Shown: positions 23,951-35,809, numbered from the stretch's first letter. The stretch is 64,000 nt of DNA from Isoetes taiwanensis (GCA_021234155.1 JAJEKV010000387.1:1-64000); one strand, 5' to 3'. Made by a program: numbers and translations. Notes: generated by a model not told the origin, from the sequence alone.

Positions 23951-23972
23951 CGAACCCGGCATAACGGCGCCA
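23951..23972 (-). promoter_or_regulatory. tRNA primer-binding site of the LTR element
   Basis: On the minus strand the site begins TGGCGCCGTTATGCCGGG, one base after the LTR. It is the complement of a tRNA 3' end (T-arm GAACCC through CCA) and resembles the TGGCGCCG primer sites of plant Tat/Athila gypsy elements. It shows that the element reads leftward and suggests a Ty3/gypsy partner. Confidence 0.8.
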
Positions 23973-23973
23973 G

Positions 23974-24328
23974 TGTTAGTTTGAGTTCTTGGCATGCACC
24001 CTGCAGCAGCAGTCTATGACTGCCAGATGCTACAAGGCTGCCATGCTCATGATCACAAAGCAAGAACAAGAGAAAGAAAAATGTACAAAGAATGAAGGAA
24101 ACGTGAGCTAATGAGGCTCTCCAAATTTGAGATAAAACCTGAGTACATCTGAAGAGGCTCCGGTCTAATATAGTGTAGACCGCAAATCTGAGCCGTACAT
24201 CTAACTAATCTAAGCCATACACTTAAGTTAACCTAAGCATGCCAAGTGTCAGTCTGCCACCACTGACACCTAACATGTGCATGCACCTAACATGTGCATG
24301 CACAATGTTAACCACTAGGTGGTTAACA
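23974..24328 (-). repeat. LTR (5' LTR in element orientation)
   Basis: Same 355-bp sequence as the left repeat, with no difference found by eye. In element orientation it is followed, after one base, by the primer-binding site. Confidence 0.9.
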
Positions 24329-26517
24329 CAATAATTTATGACTCTCAGGATACAATGCTACAAGGGATCAAAATATTAAGTTCTAATTTTGCCACAAGTA
24401 TTCTGGGAATTCCTTTATCAATTAACAGTTCTTTGCAAGGCTTGTGGGAACCAATTGTGACCAGAATTAAAAGAAAGTTATCCATGTATACCTCCTCATT
24501 ATCATTGGCAGGTAGAATTGAAATTGCAAATGCTGTCATAAGTAGTACACATGTGTACTTCTCGTCTGCAATTGTTGGAGACAAAAACTCTTATAATAAG
24601 ATGGAGGCTGCAATTAGGAAATTCATATGGCAAGGCTCTCACAAAGTGGCATGGGCAGATCTAATAAAACCTAAAAAAGAAGGTGGTATGGGTTGCAAGG
24701 ATATGTTCATTCAAGCTCAAGCATTAGCAGCTAAAATGGTATGGAAAGCTATTTATGCCACAAGGCCATCCCCTGCTCTACAACTGATGAAATTCTGGAT
24801 TCAGGAATCCTTCCCTGTAGGAAGTCATACCCTAAAACATCAACTTCCAGACTCAGCCTTCTTCCAGCTATCCCCATGCCCGGGTACTTCTAATATTCTT
24901 AAAAGGATGCTGGAGGGCTGGAATAATGCAGCCTTGTGCTATAGACCCCCTAACATTGATGCTACAAGCAAAGATCTGCACTTCTTTTGGCACCCTGACT
25001 TTGCACCAGAAAATATAGGTTGTCTTGCATTGAAACACCCACAGAAGTACATGCAGTGGCATAATAATGGTATTAGAACTTTTGAGGATCTGAGGGTGCA
25101 GGAAAGATGGATGACTTGGGAGGAAATGGCAGAGAAAACAAAGGGATCAGAGCTAGACAAAGAAATATTCAGAGTTGTTATAAGTAGAATAGAGGGATAT
25201 GATGAGTTCAGTAAAAATTCAAGTACATGGCATTTGAATAACAAAGAATGGTACTCAGTCAGAGAAATCTACAAGGCTCTGGTGCCACATAAACTTTCCA
25301 AGGCAAGTACTTTATGGCAGTGCAATGAAGACAAACTTGCAGAAATATGTGCCCAAGAATGGTCATGTTATTCTGCTAATAAAATCAAAGCTTTTAGGTG
25401 GCTGGCAGTTCACCAGAGTCTGCAAACAAATCAGAAAAGAGCTAAATTTGATAGGTCTGTGTCTAGTTTGTGTCCTCAGTGTGGTCAGGTGGAAACTTCA
25501 AACCATGTCTTTACATGTCCATGGTTGACTGAATTTTGGAGTTGGTCTGCCCAGATTAATAAAGGAGCCCCTACAGATCTAAATTTGCTAAGTTTTTGGG
25601 ATACTAAGGATAGATTGGAAAGCACCACAAGAACTTTGAGCTGCTGGGTTGTCTGGTTGCACAGAAATAGAGTTGTTATTAATGACCAACCCCCTTCCAT
25701 CATTTGGCTTAAGAGAGCCTTTGTTGATATTATCCAAATCACAGCCATAGCTCACAGGATGCTTAAAGGAAAGAAATATGATCCAGCTTGGAATACTCTG
25801 GGGAAATTCTATGGATTATATGATTTCTTTCTAACTAATCTAACCATTTCGGATGATGTCTTGCACAGATGCACAGAGGAGACTCTATAGAGTCGGGAGT
25901 ATGGATCGAGCAATGGGAGTTGCTGCAGACTCGGATGAAGAGGAAACCCAACTGTCTCAAACTGAACTTGAGGAGAGGCTGATCCAACTGAAGCAGGAGG
26001 TCATACATGCTAAAGCCATAAAGAGAAAGTGTTGAAACGGGCTGAGGTATGGAGGTACAACAGTCTTAAGCCTCACTTTACCAGTCTTTATCATAAATGG
26101 CAGCAGAAAAGGGAGGCTCACGTGCTGCTGCTTCTTGACTTCACCAATTTCCAGACCTGTGTACTGGATACTCTTCTTACCATCTTGGGAAACAGTAGAG
26201 TTGCTGATATTACAATACAGGATCTAGTGGATGGAGCTTGAATTTGGAAACAGGTCTAAAGAGAACTTCTTTCTTCCAGACTGCTATACTATTTTGTTTA
26301 AGCAGTTTATTGTTCTGGCTGTTTTATTATGGTTCATGGATCCCTTTTATAAGGACCATGCAACATTTTTTGGCATCATGAATCCTTTGTTTATGGATCA
26401 TGAGTTTTGGCCGATTAGTATTATGAACTTATTAGGTATGTCTTTTATGATATACCCTCTTATGTATCCTTCTTAGATGCAATATAAAAACAAACTTGCC
26501 CTCAAAAAAAAAAAAAA

Positions 26518-28584
26518 CCGGCTTGAACTAGTTAAACCTAGCTCAAACATCAGCATTGGTCAATCCCTCCGCTGTCTTATCTGGCCATACAAGGACTTTT
26601 CAATCCAAGATGGTACCATAAATCCAGGGAAACCAGTTATCAGCTAGTAATATTCATAATACAATCACTAAGACTTGAACTTCAAATCTCATATACAACC
26701 AAATGGACTAAGTTTCTCCAGCCCAATAAATACAATAGGCCAATAAACTATTGATGTACAAGAATATAAAGTTACATGAAGCGTAACTAGTACACTATGT
26801 CGTGCCATATAAGATCACAGTTTCCTGCTTAAGAAATCAGCAGTAACCTATACGAACATTTGTTCAACGTGAGAATAAAACATGGTAAACATTAGACTTG
26901 GTAGTGTCAAGAACATTTTTAATATCCCTGTCATAAAATGCCACTACCTTTAGCCATTGAAACACGTGAGAATAAAACATGGTAAACATTAGACTTGGTA
27001 GTGTCAAGAACATTTTTAATATCCCTGTCATAAAATGCCACTACCTTTAGCCATTGAAACTAACTGTAATCTGATCACCTAAAAGAAAGATCAGGGATCA
27101 AAGAGTCTTAACAGAGCCAAGTTTAGAAATAAAGAAAACCATAAGTAGAAAGTTAATATATTGGCAACAGCCCTCTCAGATCTGCAATAACTTGCAATAA
27201 CTACCATTTAGATGTAATCATTAAAAAAAGACACCAGATCCATGGGGCTCGGTCCCAATTTGTATGCCACCTCCTAAGAACTCCTAATACATTGGACAAA
27301 AGGAAAACATTAAGAGGAGAAGCCCGTTACTGCAGCCAATCAATACATCATTAGCCCGATAAGGGTAAAGATGCAAGGGCCAAAAAGGTACCTTTAGGCT
27401 TCTCGGTTATTAACCGATCACCTAATGTAATCCTTTTGCCCAAATAAAAAAAGAACTTAGAATACTTTGACATAAAACATGACAAATGAGAGAGTAAAAC
27501 CACCACTTTGGGTTCATTTATAGAAAATGACCAAGAAAAAGCCTTACACTTTATAGGCCAAATCTGTCATATGCATATAGAAGCATTCAAAGAAGATAAG
27601 AGGAAACAATTGATACAAATTAACCATATAGATTTATCTCTTTCCTAACAATGCGGCTATAACAATAAAACCCACTTTGCCTTAGAGCCTTAAGTGATAG
27701 GTGGATTCTCAACACAAATATGAATTATTTTCCTTTATAAAACTGATCACTGCCATACCTGGTTTATGTTGATTTAAGACCCAAGCACATATTCCTTTTA
27801 GGCCGAAATGGGATGCATCGCCACAAAACGATATTATGTTGGCCTCCATATCCACAAAATTTTACTTATACTTTCAAAAATCATTTTGAAAAGAGTTGGA
27901 GAACGGCCACATATATCACCACCTATTTTAAAGCCATGCTTTGCAAACACTGTCATTTTAGCATTCCACGGATTGTCACTATGCTTTGTATCAGAGTTTA
28001 ACATGCACAAGGAGTATTCTGGATCCGAATTTAAAATGCACAAGGAGTAATCTGGATCCCAATCCGAATCGGTGCATGTAAATGCTATTTCCTTCTACAA
28101 CCGTGACTCATCTCACTCGAGTCCTGCTTATCAGGGACGGATACAAAGATCTTGCCCTATTTTTGTACAAATCAGTAGCGCCTGCCCATAGCATGCCATT
28201 CAAGCATAAAATATGACCTAATCAACACGAAGATTAACTCTGCTTGTAGCATGCCGTTCCAGCCTGGGTCGAGCCAAAAAGGTCTGTGCCGGGCCGGTCG
28301 GATACAAGAGAGCCTCGAATCCTTCATATGCATATGTAATCCATTTTGGCAAAGCCCTAGTATACGATATAGAATGCCCAAAGGGTATTTTCCACTAAAT
28401 GCTCCCCTTAGAAAACCTGAAGTATACAGTAGTATGATAAGGCCACAACCTATTGGACCAGTATATACCTAGACGGTGGCCATAATTCTTTTCAAGTGTA
28501 TAGTTGATGCAGGAAACACCACATCCGCCTTCTATAAGGTACGGCAACAATATCTTAAGGTGCACAACTAAGTTAGTCGTGCAA
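26518..28584. repeat. Segmental duplication, copy A
   Basis: From CCGGCTTGAACTAG to GTCGTGCAA, matches copy B (40646-44070) with most of its length nearly identical. The left edge abuts the poly(A) of LINE #2. Differences from copy B are clustered: short complex replacements rather than spread point changes. No credible gene: frames such as 28043-27834 (minus) are present in both copies but have no recognised motif. A 97-bp internal tandem duplication (26868-27060) exists only in copy A. Confidence 0.85.
26868..27060. repeat. 97-bp tandem duplication, copy A only
   Basis: CGTGAGAATAAAACATGG at 26868 and again at 26965; the two units are identical by eye. Copy B (from about 40996) has one unit. 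Confidence 0.85.
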
Positions 28585-28773
28585 GCTTTATAAAAAAAAA
28601 CCCTACCTCCAACCGTAGAGTGGGGCAACACAATGATTCCTGCTTAAATTTCTGTAATAGGAGTGGCTGGCCCCTACTCAGAGCAGGAGCCAAGCCACAT
28701 CCTATATATGCTATGCAGCCAATTTTAGAGGTATCTATACTGTAGAGCACTCTTACCTCGAATCTAGAATAAT
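28585..28773. other. Short flank between duplication A and the gypsy element
   Basis: 189 bp without a gene. Its last five bases, ATAAT, are the left target-site duplication of the gypsy element. Confidence 0.6.
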
Positions 28774-29347
28774 TGTTAGTCCTGTGCCTCCTGGTACAGG
28801 ACTATTCATGCATACGTCAGACCAGGTCAAGCTCAAAGATCCTCAGTCAACCACGGGTCAGACATCCAAGCATCCCGTAAGACTAGCAGAGCCACGCTTG
28901 ATCAAAGCCTTTGGCGGTCAACAAGAGGCGCCCGCTCAGACAAGTGGACGGCCCGTCCACCGCCAGCGTCGGCGTCGGCGTGATTCCGTGCACTTCAAGA
29001 GGCACCGCCAACTTTCTCTCAGAAGGGCCTCCTTCCGTGAGTCGGGCAGAGATCGGTCGAGTGTCTATATTGGGCCCAAGGCCATTGTACTATATATATG
29101 AGTAGAGTTAGCTCATGAGTTTTAGATGAGTTTTGAGTCTTGTCTCCTTTCGGTTTTTCTCTATTGCGAGATCTCATGTATTTTCATCATTGATATCAAG
29201 GAAGCTTATCATCTTTCTTTCATTTGTTCATTTCTCTTCTTTTTCTTCTCAACAAATCCGCGTGACATAGTCCCCGGACTCTCTGTTAGATCCACGGGTC
29301 CTCCAGAGGGCTGTCTTCCGGGAGTTCCCGAACCCGCACTCCAAACA
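28774..29347 (+). repeat. 5' LTR of the gypsy element
   Basis: Contains a TATA-like ACTATATATATGAG (29089-29102) that could start transcription, and the 17-bp palindrome GTGGACGG-C-CCGTCCAC (28944-28960). Differs from the 3' LTR by clustered small changes, so the insertion is older than the nested element at 21-24 kb. Confidence 0.9.
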
Positions 29348-29366
29348 CGGGCGCCGATGCCGGTCC
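29348..29366 (+). promoter_or_regulatory. Primer-binding site of the gypsy element
   Basis: Directly after the LTR: CGGGCGCCGATGCCGG. It shares GGCGCCG.TGCCGG with the TGGCGCCGTTGCCGGGG primer sites of plant Tat/Athila elements, with some changes at the start. Confidence 0.7.
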
Positions 29367-29479
29367 TGATTTTCTCCTACTTTCTTTCGCCGCCATATGC
29401 GTCTCGCAATTTCACGCCGGAAGAACTCCTTTCTCGAGACGGCATCTCGCTTGGGCGCCATCGGCCGGGGAAAGCTGCT

Positions 29480-31700
29480 CGGCGACATGTATGGATACGC
29501 TTATGACATAGAGGGAGGCCATCTTCGGTCTAGGGCTCGGTCCGCGCCACCCACCCCTCGTGTCGGATCTCGTCGGTTCCCCCAAGCGTGCAAACATTGC
29601 TCACAACCTCAGTCCCCTCATCATTATCGGGGAGCCTTATCGGCTCAACCTTCTCAACCGTACTTTCATACCCCCGAACATGCCTACATCCATCATTCTT
29701 AGGCCCACGCCACTTCGCCCGCCCAACCATCATCTCCCGGGTGGGCACGCGGCTATCCACATGTCTCCTTTGGCGCTGCCGGAATAATATCCTTTCCCAC
29801 GTTTCCCCTTGCTCTTCCTGTTTACAACCTTACGGATCTCAAAACCAATGCTCCAGAGCGCCCGGTTTCTCAAGCCATGATCACCCCTTCATCGGGGTCC
29901 GTCGAGCACAATGCCAAATCCACCTCAACCTCAATATCCTCACTATCCCGTTCTGTCCAGCCCCAAACTTTCTACCTCTACCTTCGGACTCGAACCGACT
30001 TATCCCACCTTTGGCAACACGAAGGCAAACCGTTAGACCAAAGTGCTCAGCCCACATGGAAGAATTTGAGGCTCTAGCTGTCCTAAATGGGCACGCGCAA
30101 CCTCAACTGAAATTTCACATCTTTTCCACCACCGCTGTGGTGGCTCTCCTCATCAATGGCTCATGTCCAACAAAAGCCATTGGAAACAAGACTGGTCCGA
30201 CATGCGACCGCTTTTACGTCTCATTACGGGACCACGGATGATGATCAACTTCATCTCAAGCAACTCAATGAACTTCAACAAGAGCCCACCTGAGTCTCCG
30301 CCCGGGATTTTTGCGGATCGACTTCACATTCGCTCCGATAAGCTCAAGGAGTACCCTACACGAGCCGGATTTTGGTCTGGTTTCTCCAAGGACTTCCTCC
30401 CCGCTATTCGACTCATGATGAATACTCAAGGTCCAAAACTTTGGAGCAGGCTATCGACCTTTGTCAATCACTCGTCAATGTTTCCTCCCGGCGTGGCTCT
30501 TCAAGAGCTCCCGTTCATTCCACCGTCATGGTTCCACAAGCGGTTGTTCAGCCTCAACACGCTAATCCACAGTAGCAGTCAAATCGGTGCCATATTTGCA
30601 AATATCAAGGCCATTTGGCCAATGAGTGCAACTCCACCAATGGCCCGCCTCATTGCAAGCGATGCAACATGTGCAATCATGCCACGGAAGAGTGCACTCG
30701 CGCACTCATCCCACACCGTTCGCGAACAAAATGGTTTATCAAGTACAAACCACACCTCAGTCCCAAACGCACTATCGCCAGGACCACCTCTTCAAAAGTG
30801 CAGCCCGCATAACTCTATCGACGGGGACCAACCACGGGGATCCAACCAACGTCCTCCTTTTGATCCTTCTAAAGCTCGGTGCTATCACCATCAAGAATGG
30901 GGTCATACCACCACAAGGCGTGCCCTCAACTTCCACAAGTTCAGTCGGCTTCTTCCGGCACAAATCGACCACATCGGTCCGCCTCGGCTTACCAACTCGG
31001 CTTGCTAATGGCAAACAAGGCCGCGACCAGTTCTCAAGAAGCCCCCAAGAGCGCCAAAGCAATCACGCTATCAACCAGCTCCAAGCAAATCAACCTCGGT
31101 GGATCAACAAGCCCAAGAGGAAATTTTTGGGGCACTTAATCCTCCCCCGCATACCGTCAAATTGGGTTGGTCTAGTTTCACGCCGCACCAAGGCATCACG
31201 CCCCTTGACTATTATTCGATGACACGAACCCCGCCTTTGCGGTTGACACCCTTCCTCATGAGGACGAAAAAAAAGGTTCACTTTGCACGACTTAGAAAAG
31301 CTCATGCCAAATGTCATGCCCAAAGTTCGCCAAAGCATTTTGAATCTCATGCAAGCAAACAAGGCGCACATTGGCAAATGTTCATGCCACCACTCGAGCT
31401 CAACAAAGACACGATCCACCTTCAACATCTCAACCTCCACGCCTCGGACATATCCCAATATTGCGGCCGAGGTTGACTTACTCAAAAAAGTTTGCCGCTT
31501 CCCCGCCACGCACTCCCGCACCGGTGGAACCGGCAGATCCTTTTTCTCATGTACCTCTCGAACTCCAGAGGAGCTTGCCAAGATCAAAATTCCTTTAAGC
31601 TTGGCAACCATTTTAAAACTACGCCCACGCTCTCAAGGACCGGTTACCACTCCCAACCTGTTTTTTAGTTGGGGCCGGCTACCTCTACACCCACGGTCCA
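29480..31700 (+). pseudogene. gag region, frameshifted, with CCHC zinc knuckle
   Basis: Pro/Ser/His-rich frames alternate among the three plus phases, as expected of a capsid gene with several indels. The clearest motif is a perfect knuckle CHICKYQGHLANEC (C-x2-C-x4-H-x4-C) at 30588-30629, followed by a second Cys/His cluster CKRCNMCNHATEEC (near 30654-30698). Gag forms the particle and binds RNA through such knuckles. No single frame spans it, so the gene is broken. Confidence 0.65.
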
Positions 31701-32000
31701 TGCAACGGTGGGAAATCAAACCAAGTCAACCATGTTCAAATCGATGGAGGTAGTGCGGTCAATCTCATCACGGACAAACTCCGCAAAACAAATGGGCATC
31801 ACACAACTCTTTCGTGCCCCATATGACATCAAATTGGCTAATGGCCATATCATGAGACCTCAAGGCGTCACACCTATTCTACACATCAACATTGGTGATC
31901 TCCCGCTTTCCCATGGAATTTGGAGTTTGGAAAGCTGGTGAAGATCCGGTGACTATGAAATCTTTGGTGGGAAGACCCTTTCTCCGCCCGGGCAAAGAGT
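31700..32000 (+). pseudogene. Retropepsin-like aspartic protease region
   Basis: IDGGSAVNLI is read from 31740 on; plant gypsy proteases carry this D-[GT]-G-[SA] active site. A following IKLANGHIMRPQGV (in another phase) matches the flap-side region of such proteases. Frame changes within 150 bp mean the enzyme is not intact. Confidence 0.6.
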
Positions 32001-32479
32001 ATCCATTATTGGGCCGCGGACCGGTTAGTCATCACAGATGGTCATCTCAATGCCACAATGGACTTGCAAACGGCCGGATCATTTCCGTTGACAATGCGGA
32101 ACCCTCTCTCATTAATCGATTCAAGAGGCCTTTCGAGAATATTTATCAAGTTCGGGCTACCCCTAGCGGCGTCGCCTCTGTCATCCTACCGAATATGCCG
32201 ATCCTTGGGGAGAAATGACTCTTGATCAGGACCCGGTCGGGGCTGCCTTGCTTGACTCCTACGGCTCCTTGCAATCGAATCCAACGCGTTGATCACTTTT
32301 CGATCACGGACACTCCCAAGAACTCCTGGCGATGTACACGCAGATCATGAAGCAACCAACGCTAGATGACACCGAAAGCAACCTCTCTTTTTACCACAAA
32401 GTGCCACGCGATCCGGTTATGCTCCAACCTCCCGCACACATTGTCCAGATATCGAAGTCATACCCATATTCAGACTCAC

Positions 32480-33960
32480 GAAGTCGAAATTGTGGATGTT
32501 GGCAACAATCAACCTGTCCGTATTATTCGCAAACCTTAGGCTCCTTATCGTATCAGGGCCGCCAATACTGCTCAAAAATTCAAACACATTTTCGCCGGAG
32601 TTACAAAGATCTGCGGGGAATCAACAAAAGCTTGGGGAACTCACCATTCCTACCAAATCGATGCACGCGACGGTGTAGCAACGACAAGATGTGCTCAACC
32701 CTAATTACCGCGGATCGCGCCAAGGCGGAAATTGACAAACTCCTTGCCGCAGGTTTGATCTATGAGGTCAAACATTCTCGAATGGGTGAGCCCTATCGCC
32801 ATTGCCCTTAAGCACAATGGTAAGATCCGCGTCCGTAGTAGACTATCGGAAACTCAATCGGGCCACGGAGCGTGATCATTTTCCACTTCCCTTCACGCAG
32901 ACCAAGTTCGAAGAAGTGGGTCGGACATGAGATGTACTCCTTTATGGATGGTTTCTCCCGGCTACAATCGGATCTCCATCAAAGAATCTGATCAACTCAA
33001 GACCACTTTCACCACCGGGGGCACTTTTGCCTACAAGGTGGTTCCTTTTGGATTATCCAACTCTCCTTCAACATTTCAACGCATCATGCTCTCCGCTTTT
33101 CATGATTTCATGAAGGAAAATCCCTTCTTGCAAATTTTTCAAGATGACTTCTCTCGCCTCAGGTTCCATGGTGACCATTTGGATAAATTGGAACTCGTCT
33201 TTCGAGAAATGTGATGAGTCCAGGCATTAGTCTCAATCGAGAAATGCACCTTTTGCGCCACTCGGTGTTCGGTTAGGCCATGTTGTCAGCAAAGGTGCAT
33301 CACCACCGATCCCCGCCAAAATCGGTTTGTGTGCTAAAAGCTCAAGCACCAGCCAATATCAAAGAGACACGCTCTTTCCTAGGAAAGGTCAATTATTACT
33401 CCACCTTCATACCGGATCGGCAGCCATTGCGCATCCCATTCATAAACTCACGGTGATCTAATCCACCGGGCTTGGAATTCCCAAAGCGGAAGTCGCTTTC
33501 CAACGGTGAAGCTTTTGCTTACTCGTGCACCCGGTACTTGTTCCTCCTCAATGGGACAAGCCCTTTCACGCTCATGTCGATGTGTCTCGGCTTTGCTATT
33601 GAGCTGTTCTCTCTCAAGAATATGATCGCATTAATCGATAAAACCAAATCGCTATGCCAAAACCGAAAACTCAATTCTGGCGGCGCAACTATTACGCCCG
33701 CGAGCGTGAAGCTTTGGGTCTCATTTTCTCGTGGTCCAACGCTTCCGTCATTACCTTTTGGGCAGTCAAATCAAGTTCTTTGTGGACCACCAAGCACTTC
33801 TCTATTTGATCAACAAATCCACGCCCACGGGTCGCATTGCTCGTTGGGTCCTTCTTCTCCAAGAATTTGCTCCTTTTGAAATCGTTCATAAGGCTGGCAA
33901 ATCTCATGTTGTTCCGGATTATCTTTCACGCATCCACACGGATGATCCCGCAACAGGAGT
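32480..33960 (+). pseudogene. Reverse transcriptase and RNase H region, frameshifted
   Basis: Reverse transcriptase: WMVSPGYNRISIKESDQLKT, FAYKVVPFGLSNSPSTFQRI and IFQDDFSRL (33140-33170). The catalytic YxDD appears as FQDD, so both Asp are kept. RNase H: FRHYLLGSQIKFFVDHQALL and ARWVLLLQEFAPFEIVHKAG, then VVPDYLSR (near 33915), the usual end of gypsy RNase H. Stops before 32927 and around 33215-33470 break it. Confidence 0.85.
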
Positions 33961-34099
33961 CTCAGACGCCTTCCCTGATGCTCAACTTTTTTTAGTCACG
34001 GCAACACCACATTGGTTCCATGATTTTCAGCAGTACCTCCTCACAGGTGCTCTTCCACCAGAAGATGAGACGCTCTCTCACCTTGGCGACAATCCCTGC

Positions 34100-35211
34100 C
34101 GCCATCAATTTCTCTCAGAGGTCCGCGGACTACACCATGGTTGCCGGACATCTCTACAAAAAAGGTAAGGACACCATCCTTCGACGCTGTGTTCTCCCTC
34201 ATGAAGTTCCAGACATTGTTCGAGAAGCTCATCAAGGGCTCGGTGGTGGTCATTTTCATGGTGACACCACGACGCAAAAATTCTTCTTAGGGTATTATTG
34301 GCCCACGCTCTTCAAAGATGCTCACGCCCGCCAAGTGTGACGCTTGCCGGCCGGTGGGGCCCCCACGCCCGTGGCGCTCTTCCCTTGACGCCGCCGCCAC
34401 GCGCCACTTCTTCAAGCAAATGGGGAATGGACTTTGTGGGACCTATAGACCCTCCGGCGCGGCACACTCGTGCCCGATACATCCTGGTTCTCACTGACTA
34501 CGCCACCAAATGGGCGGAAGCTTGTGCACTTCCAGACAACACTGCTGCAAGCACAGCCAGAGTCCTCTATCAACAAATCATCCGCGATTCGGCTGCCCCT
34601 ACCGAGCTGGTCGTTGATCGTGGTGTTCATTTCATCAATCATACTATCAAAGAGCCGACGGATTATCTCTTGATACATCATCACAAGAGCACACCTTACT
34701 ATCCTCAAGGCAATGGGTTGGCAAAGCACCAACAAAAAAACGGTCACCATTCTCAAGAAAATTTGTGACGCTCCCGCATGCAGTTGGCAGACAAAACTTC
34801 CTACAGTTCTTTGGGCCTACAATACTTGTTTCAAGATTGCTACGGGTCACACTCCTTTTAAATTGGTTTATGGTCAGGAAGCTCTCATGCCCTTTGAATT
34901 CATTCTTCCAACACTCCGGTTTCAATCAAGCTCTTGCTCATAATCCACCAGCTGCTCTCAAAGAACGGGTCTATCAATTAGAACAGTTGGATGAACTTCG
35001 CAGGGATGCTTATATTCGTGTTCTTCATGGACAACAGTTGCAAAAATCTTTACATGACAAACGTTTGAAGACAAAAACATTCAAACAAGGAGATTTGGTT
35101 CTTCTTTATGATTCCAGGTACAAAAATTTTCAGGGTAAACTCAAGTTTCGTTGGCTTGGCCCTTATCAAATTGTTCAAGTGGTTAGACCAAGTGTTTTCC
35201 AACTCATTTGA
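34100..35211 (+). pseudogene. Integrase region with GPY/F end, broken
   Basis: N-terminal zinc part: REAHQGLGGGHFHGDT and YYWPTLFKDAHAR; the CDAC pair needed to finish the H2C2 finger follows at about 34337 in another phase. Core: KWGMDFVGPI (first Asp), VDRGVHFINH (second Asp). The expected Glu in 'NGLAE' is lost where a base is missing (near 34720). C-terminal: KFRWLGPYQIVQVVRPSVFQL (34.78-35.21 frame), the GPY/F module that touches DNA. At least three frame breaks. Confidence 0.85.
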
Positions 35212-35472
35212 ATTAGATGGCACTCCATTACCTACATTAGTTAATGGTTTTCGCCTCAAAGCATTTCAAAGACACGTAAAGTGAACATCCCAACACAGAG
35301 ACAGTTCCATAATCAAACACCACAGAAAGTGACTAGAAAGGCGGTAGATTATATTATAGTGGAGAATTTTTACAAAATGTGGGCGCAGCCCAGCTATTTC
35401 TGCTATGGGCAATCGCCCTATATACAAAACGGGCCTCGAGCCCTATCTACTAAGTCCTAAGAGGAAAACCCT

Positions 35473-35739
35473 CTACTCCGGGTTCGGAGCAGAGGTGATG
35501 CGGAGGAGATGGTAGAGGTTCTGCTCCGGATCCCAGCGAAGGTGCAGAACCACCTCCATCCCGTTGGTCTTCGGGTCGGGATGTTCAGCCATCCCGGCAC
35601 ACCAGCCGTCCATGCGAATGCCACGGTTGTGGCAGCGCCAGAGATCCAGACAGTTCATCTTACAAGTGATCCACTCCTGACAGTTCGTCGGCATGGTGCA
35701 ATCTTCGTTCAAACCAGCAGCAGCCATACTGAGCGCCAT
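35473..35739 (-). CDS. Antisense Cys-rich ORF of the gypsy element, 88 aa
   Basis: Intact frame on the strand opposite to gag-pol, between integrase and the sense 3' ORF. Cys at 14, 20, 26, 30, 36, 47 and His at 37, 53 with Trp at 23, 34, 46 suggest a small metal-binding or disulfide fold; the C-terminal half has HLRWDPEQNLYHLL. I do not recognise the family. A TATATAAG box lies 28 bp upstream of the ATG; Met5 (35727) may be the real start. Antisense ORFs after pol are known in Tat-lineage elements such as maize Grande; whether this is related cannot be judged here. It is unbroken while the sense genes are not. Confidence 0.5.
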   Translation of the reverse strand: MALSMAAAGLNEDCTMPTNCQEWITCKMNCLDLWRCHNRGIRMDGWCAGMAEHPDPKTNGMEVVLHLRWDPEQNLYHLLRITSAPNPE

Positions 35740-35766
35740 CGGATGCCTTCGTTTCTCTCGGTTCGT

Positions 35767-35774
35767 CTTATATA
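35767..35774 (-). promoter_or_regulatory. TATA box for the antisense ORF
   Basis: TATATAAG on the minus strand, 28 bp before ATG 35739, in a GC-moderate region. Position and sequence fit a plant TATA box with a start of transcription at or just before the first ATG. Confidence 0.5.
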
Positions 35775-35809
35775 GCCAACTGAGGACCTCCTTGTCGACG
35801 TGGACCAAT

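Larger units (their letters stand above)
21114..24328 (-). mobile_element. Non-coding LTR retrotransposon (LARD/TRIM-like), minus strand, inside LINE #2
   Basis: Two 355-bp direct repeats (21114-21468 and 23974-24328) start TGTTA and end TAACA and look identical over their whole length. Orientation follows from the primer site next to the right repeat and the purine tract next to the left repeat, both readable only on the minus strand. The 2505-bp interior has no gag or pol motif in any frame, so it must be moved in trans. Host LINE sequence flanks as CAAT(G)/CAAT(A): a 4-bp duplication, or 5 bp with one change. Identical LTRs imply a recent insertion. Confidence 0.9.
18869..25890 (+). pseudogene. 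L1 #2 ORF2, interrupted by an LTR element
   Basis: ATG 18869 opens MRIVTWNMRGIKG and ADIILLQEHRLL (endonuclease). After a stop near 19017 and frame changes, IAGDFNNTPQWD (19280) follows. The long frame 19445-20890 covers SISDHLP, MAAGKSPGPDGFQPEFY, ITLIPKVD, LLKLDFKRAYDT and RGVRQGCPLAPYLF. After a short broken stretch comes QYADDTFVFLE (about 20990-21020), so the catalytic Asp pair is intact. The insertion at 21114 cuts the Lys-Ser-Ala segment; the frame resumes at 24329 and is open to 25890 with FAGR-like SLAGRIEIANAV, KFIWQGSH, and a zinc finger CPQCGQVETSNHVFTCPW. Four or more breaks besides the insertion; inactive. Confidence 0.88.
18262..26517 (+). mobile_element. L1-clade LINE #2, 5'-truncated and split by an LTR element
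   Basis: The C-terminal part of ORF1, ORF2 and a 3' UTR ending in 14 A (26504-26517, after CTTGCCCTC) are collinear on the plus strand. The N-terminal ORF1 region is absent, so the copy is 5'-truncated near 18290, as usual for target-primed insertion. A 3.2-kb LTR element (21114-24328) lies inside ORF2. Without it the LINE is better preserved than LINE #1. Confidence 0.85.

Noticed and set aside
23951-23972. Possible tRNA gene fragment
   Set aside because: The 22-bp match to a tRNA 3' end lies one base from an LTR and is the primer-binding site of the element.
27813-28050. Frames conserved between duplication copies A and B (for example the minus frame with KHGFKIGGD)
   Set aside because: Conservation follows from the recent duplication; copy B changes the frame ends and no family is recognised.
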